From assembly GCF_900177515.1 (NCBI RefSeq), contig NZ_FXAK01000002.1, positions 1 to 64,000 of the forward strand: a stretch of 64,000 nucleotides of DNA, written 5' to 3'. Within the stretch, counting starts at the first letter, position 1, and every line of letters begins with the position of its first letter. The position numbers and the translations under genes were made by a program. The notes beneath the pieces are model-generated. The model was not told the DNA's origin. It searched no databases and saw only the letters and a program-made list of their open reading frames with translations. Below, piece by piece: positions 63,301-64,000 of this stretch. This stretch comes from Azospirillum oryzae. GTDB lineage: Bacteria; Pseudomonadota; Alphaproteobacteria; Azospirillales; Azospirillaceae.

Positions 63301-64000
63301 ATGAACCGCGCGACGCGCATCGCGGTGATCGTCGCCATGGCGATCGCCGTGCTGGCCCCGATCGGGCTGGTCGTCTACCAGAGCTTCCTCGACGGGCCGT
63401 TCTTCCAGCCCAAGATCTCCTTCACCCTGTCGGCCTACGAGTTCGTCCTGGACGACGAGGACTTCTTCGACGCCCTCTACAACTCCTGCATCATCGCCTT
63501 CGGCATGACCGCCATCGCGGTGCCGGTCGGCGCGCTGCTGGCCTTCCTGATGACCCGCACCGACCTGCCGGGCCGCCGCTGGATCGAGCCGGTGATCCTG
63601 GTGCCGATGTTCGTCTCGTCGGTGGTGCTGGCCTTCGGCTTCGTGGTCAGCCTCGGCCCGGCCGGCTTCGTCACGCTGTGGTTCAAGGGCGTGTTCGGCT
63701 ACGTCCCCTGGTATCTCTATTCCAAGTGGATGCTGATCGTCATCGCCGGCCTGACCCATGTCCCGCACATTTTCCTCTACACCTCGTCCGCTCTGCGCAG
63801 CCTGGGCTCCGACGTCGAGGAAGCGGCGCGGATGACCGGCGCCGGCCCGCTGCGCACGGCGATGACCGTTAGCCTGCCGATGGTGATGCCGAACATCCTC
63901 TATTCGGCGGTGCTGGTCTTCTTCCTGGGCTTCGAGCTGTTCGGCCTGCCGCTTGTGCTGGGCGACCCCGAAGGCATCCTGGTGCTCGCCACCTATCTCT
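63301..64000 (+). CDS. ABC transporter permease (runs off the window)
   Basis: At least 233 residues of an inner-membrane permease; the 3' end lies beyond 64000. Visible helices include IAVIVAMAIAVLAPIGLVVY, SCIIAFGMTAIAVPVGALLA and VILVPMFVSSVVLAFGFVV. The ATPase-contacting EAA loop is EEAARMTGAGPLRTAMTVSL. AAAAGGAA precedes the ATG at 63301. It follows the substrate-binding protein gene across the type III repeat and should form the channel of the same importer. Confidence 0.92.
   Translation, partial: MNRATRIAVIVAMAIAVLAPIGLVVYQSFLDGPFFQPKISFTLSAYEFVLDDEDFFDALYNSCIIAFGMTAIAVPVGALLAFLMTRTDLPGRRWIEPVILVPMFVSSVVLAFGFVVSLGPAGFVTLWFKGVFGYVPWYLYSKWMLIVIAGLTHVPHIFLYTSSALRSLGSDVEEAARMTGAGPLRTAMTVSLPMVMPNILYSAVLVFFLGFELFGLPLVLGDPEGILVLATYL

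Overview
The window is about 68-70% GC and reads as chromosome or chromid of a free-living, motile alphaproteobacterium. The closest fit is Rhodospirillales, Azospirillum-like. Grounds: a Caulobacter/Rhodospirillales-type flagellar operon (fliF-fliH-fliN-motA-flbD-flhA-flhF-flhG), an alternative Wsp/Che3-like chemosensory cluster, many hybrid histidine kinases, a DUF1636 protein and NAGGN osmolyte genes. The genus is an inference from gene content. I saw no rRNA, tRNA, CRISPR array, prophage or transposase gene.

Layout. 0.1-3.5 kb (minus): pyk, galM, a 26-codon hydrophobic ORF behind a well-formed promoter, and an EF-hand secretory protein. 3.8-4.05 kb: a pseudogene in which the end of a permease is fused in frame to a thioredoxin-like protein that is itself broken by a stop codon. 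4.06-8.7 kb: a PepSY protein plus OmpR-family two-component system (minus) faces an OB-fold protein, a small membrane protein, cytochrome b561, SHP and diheme cytochrome c (plus). The shared intergenic region carries three OmpR-type direct-repeat boxes. 8.8-20.8 kb (minus): ten flagellar or flagellum-associated genes behind a clear sigma-54 promoter at fliF. fliG is not between fliF and fliH. 21-29.9 kb: XRE regulator, HD hydrolase, a hybrid kinase with a LOV-like domain lacking the cysteine plus a divergent receiver protein, ExoD, CorC/HlyC protein, and a TetR gene and a membrane-protein gene that share an operator. 29.98-34.4 kb: an NCS1-permease-like hybrid kinase and its LuxR-type regulator. 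35.0-43.8 kb: a Wsp/Che3-like operon (CheW-CheR/TPR-CheW-MCP-CheA/REC-CheB-double receiver), followed by another hybrid kinase. 45.6-52.3 kb (minus): an osmotic-stress set (MscS with cyclic-nucleotide domain, asnO, ngg, M42 peptidase). 52.4-54.3 kb: BLUF photoreceptor, extensin-like protein, GFA protein. 54.4-58.2 kb: a three-subunit molybdenum hydroxylase of PaoABC type. 58.4-64 kb: nicotinamidase, a 48-aa protein, a TctDE-type system divergent from an ABC solute-binding protein, and the start of its permease.

Scattered through the window are six intergenic copies of a 115-155 bp GC-rich palindromic repeat (8.7, 27.5, 39.6, 46.8, 58.3 and 63.2 kb). They fall into three pairs by the sequence between the hairpins, which suggests REP/MITE-like elements rather than chance hairpins. 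Two genes take their stop codons from repeat-type sequence.

Most genes are sensory: at least four histidine kinases with classical cores plus CheA, two flavin-type photoreceptor folds (one degenerate), and regulators with recognisable operators. Function calls rest on motifs read by eye. Start sites were adjusted by RBS and homology where noted.
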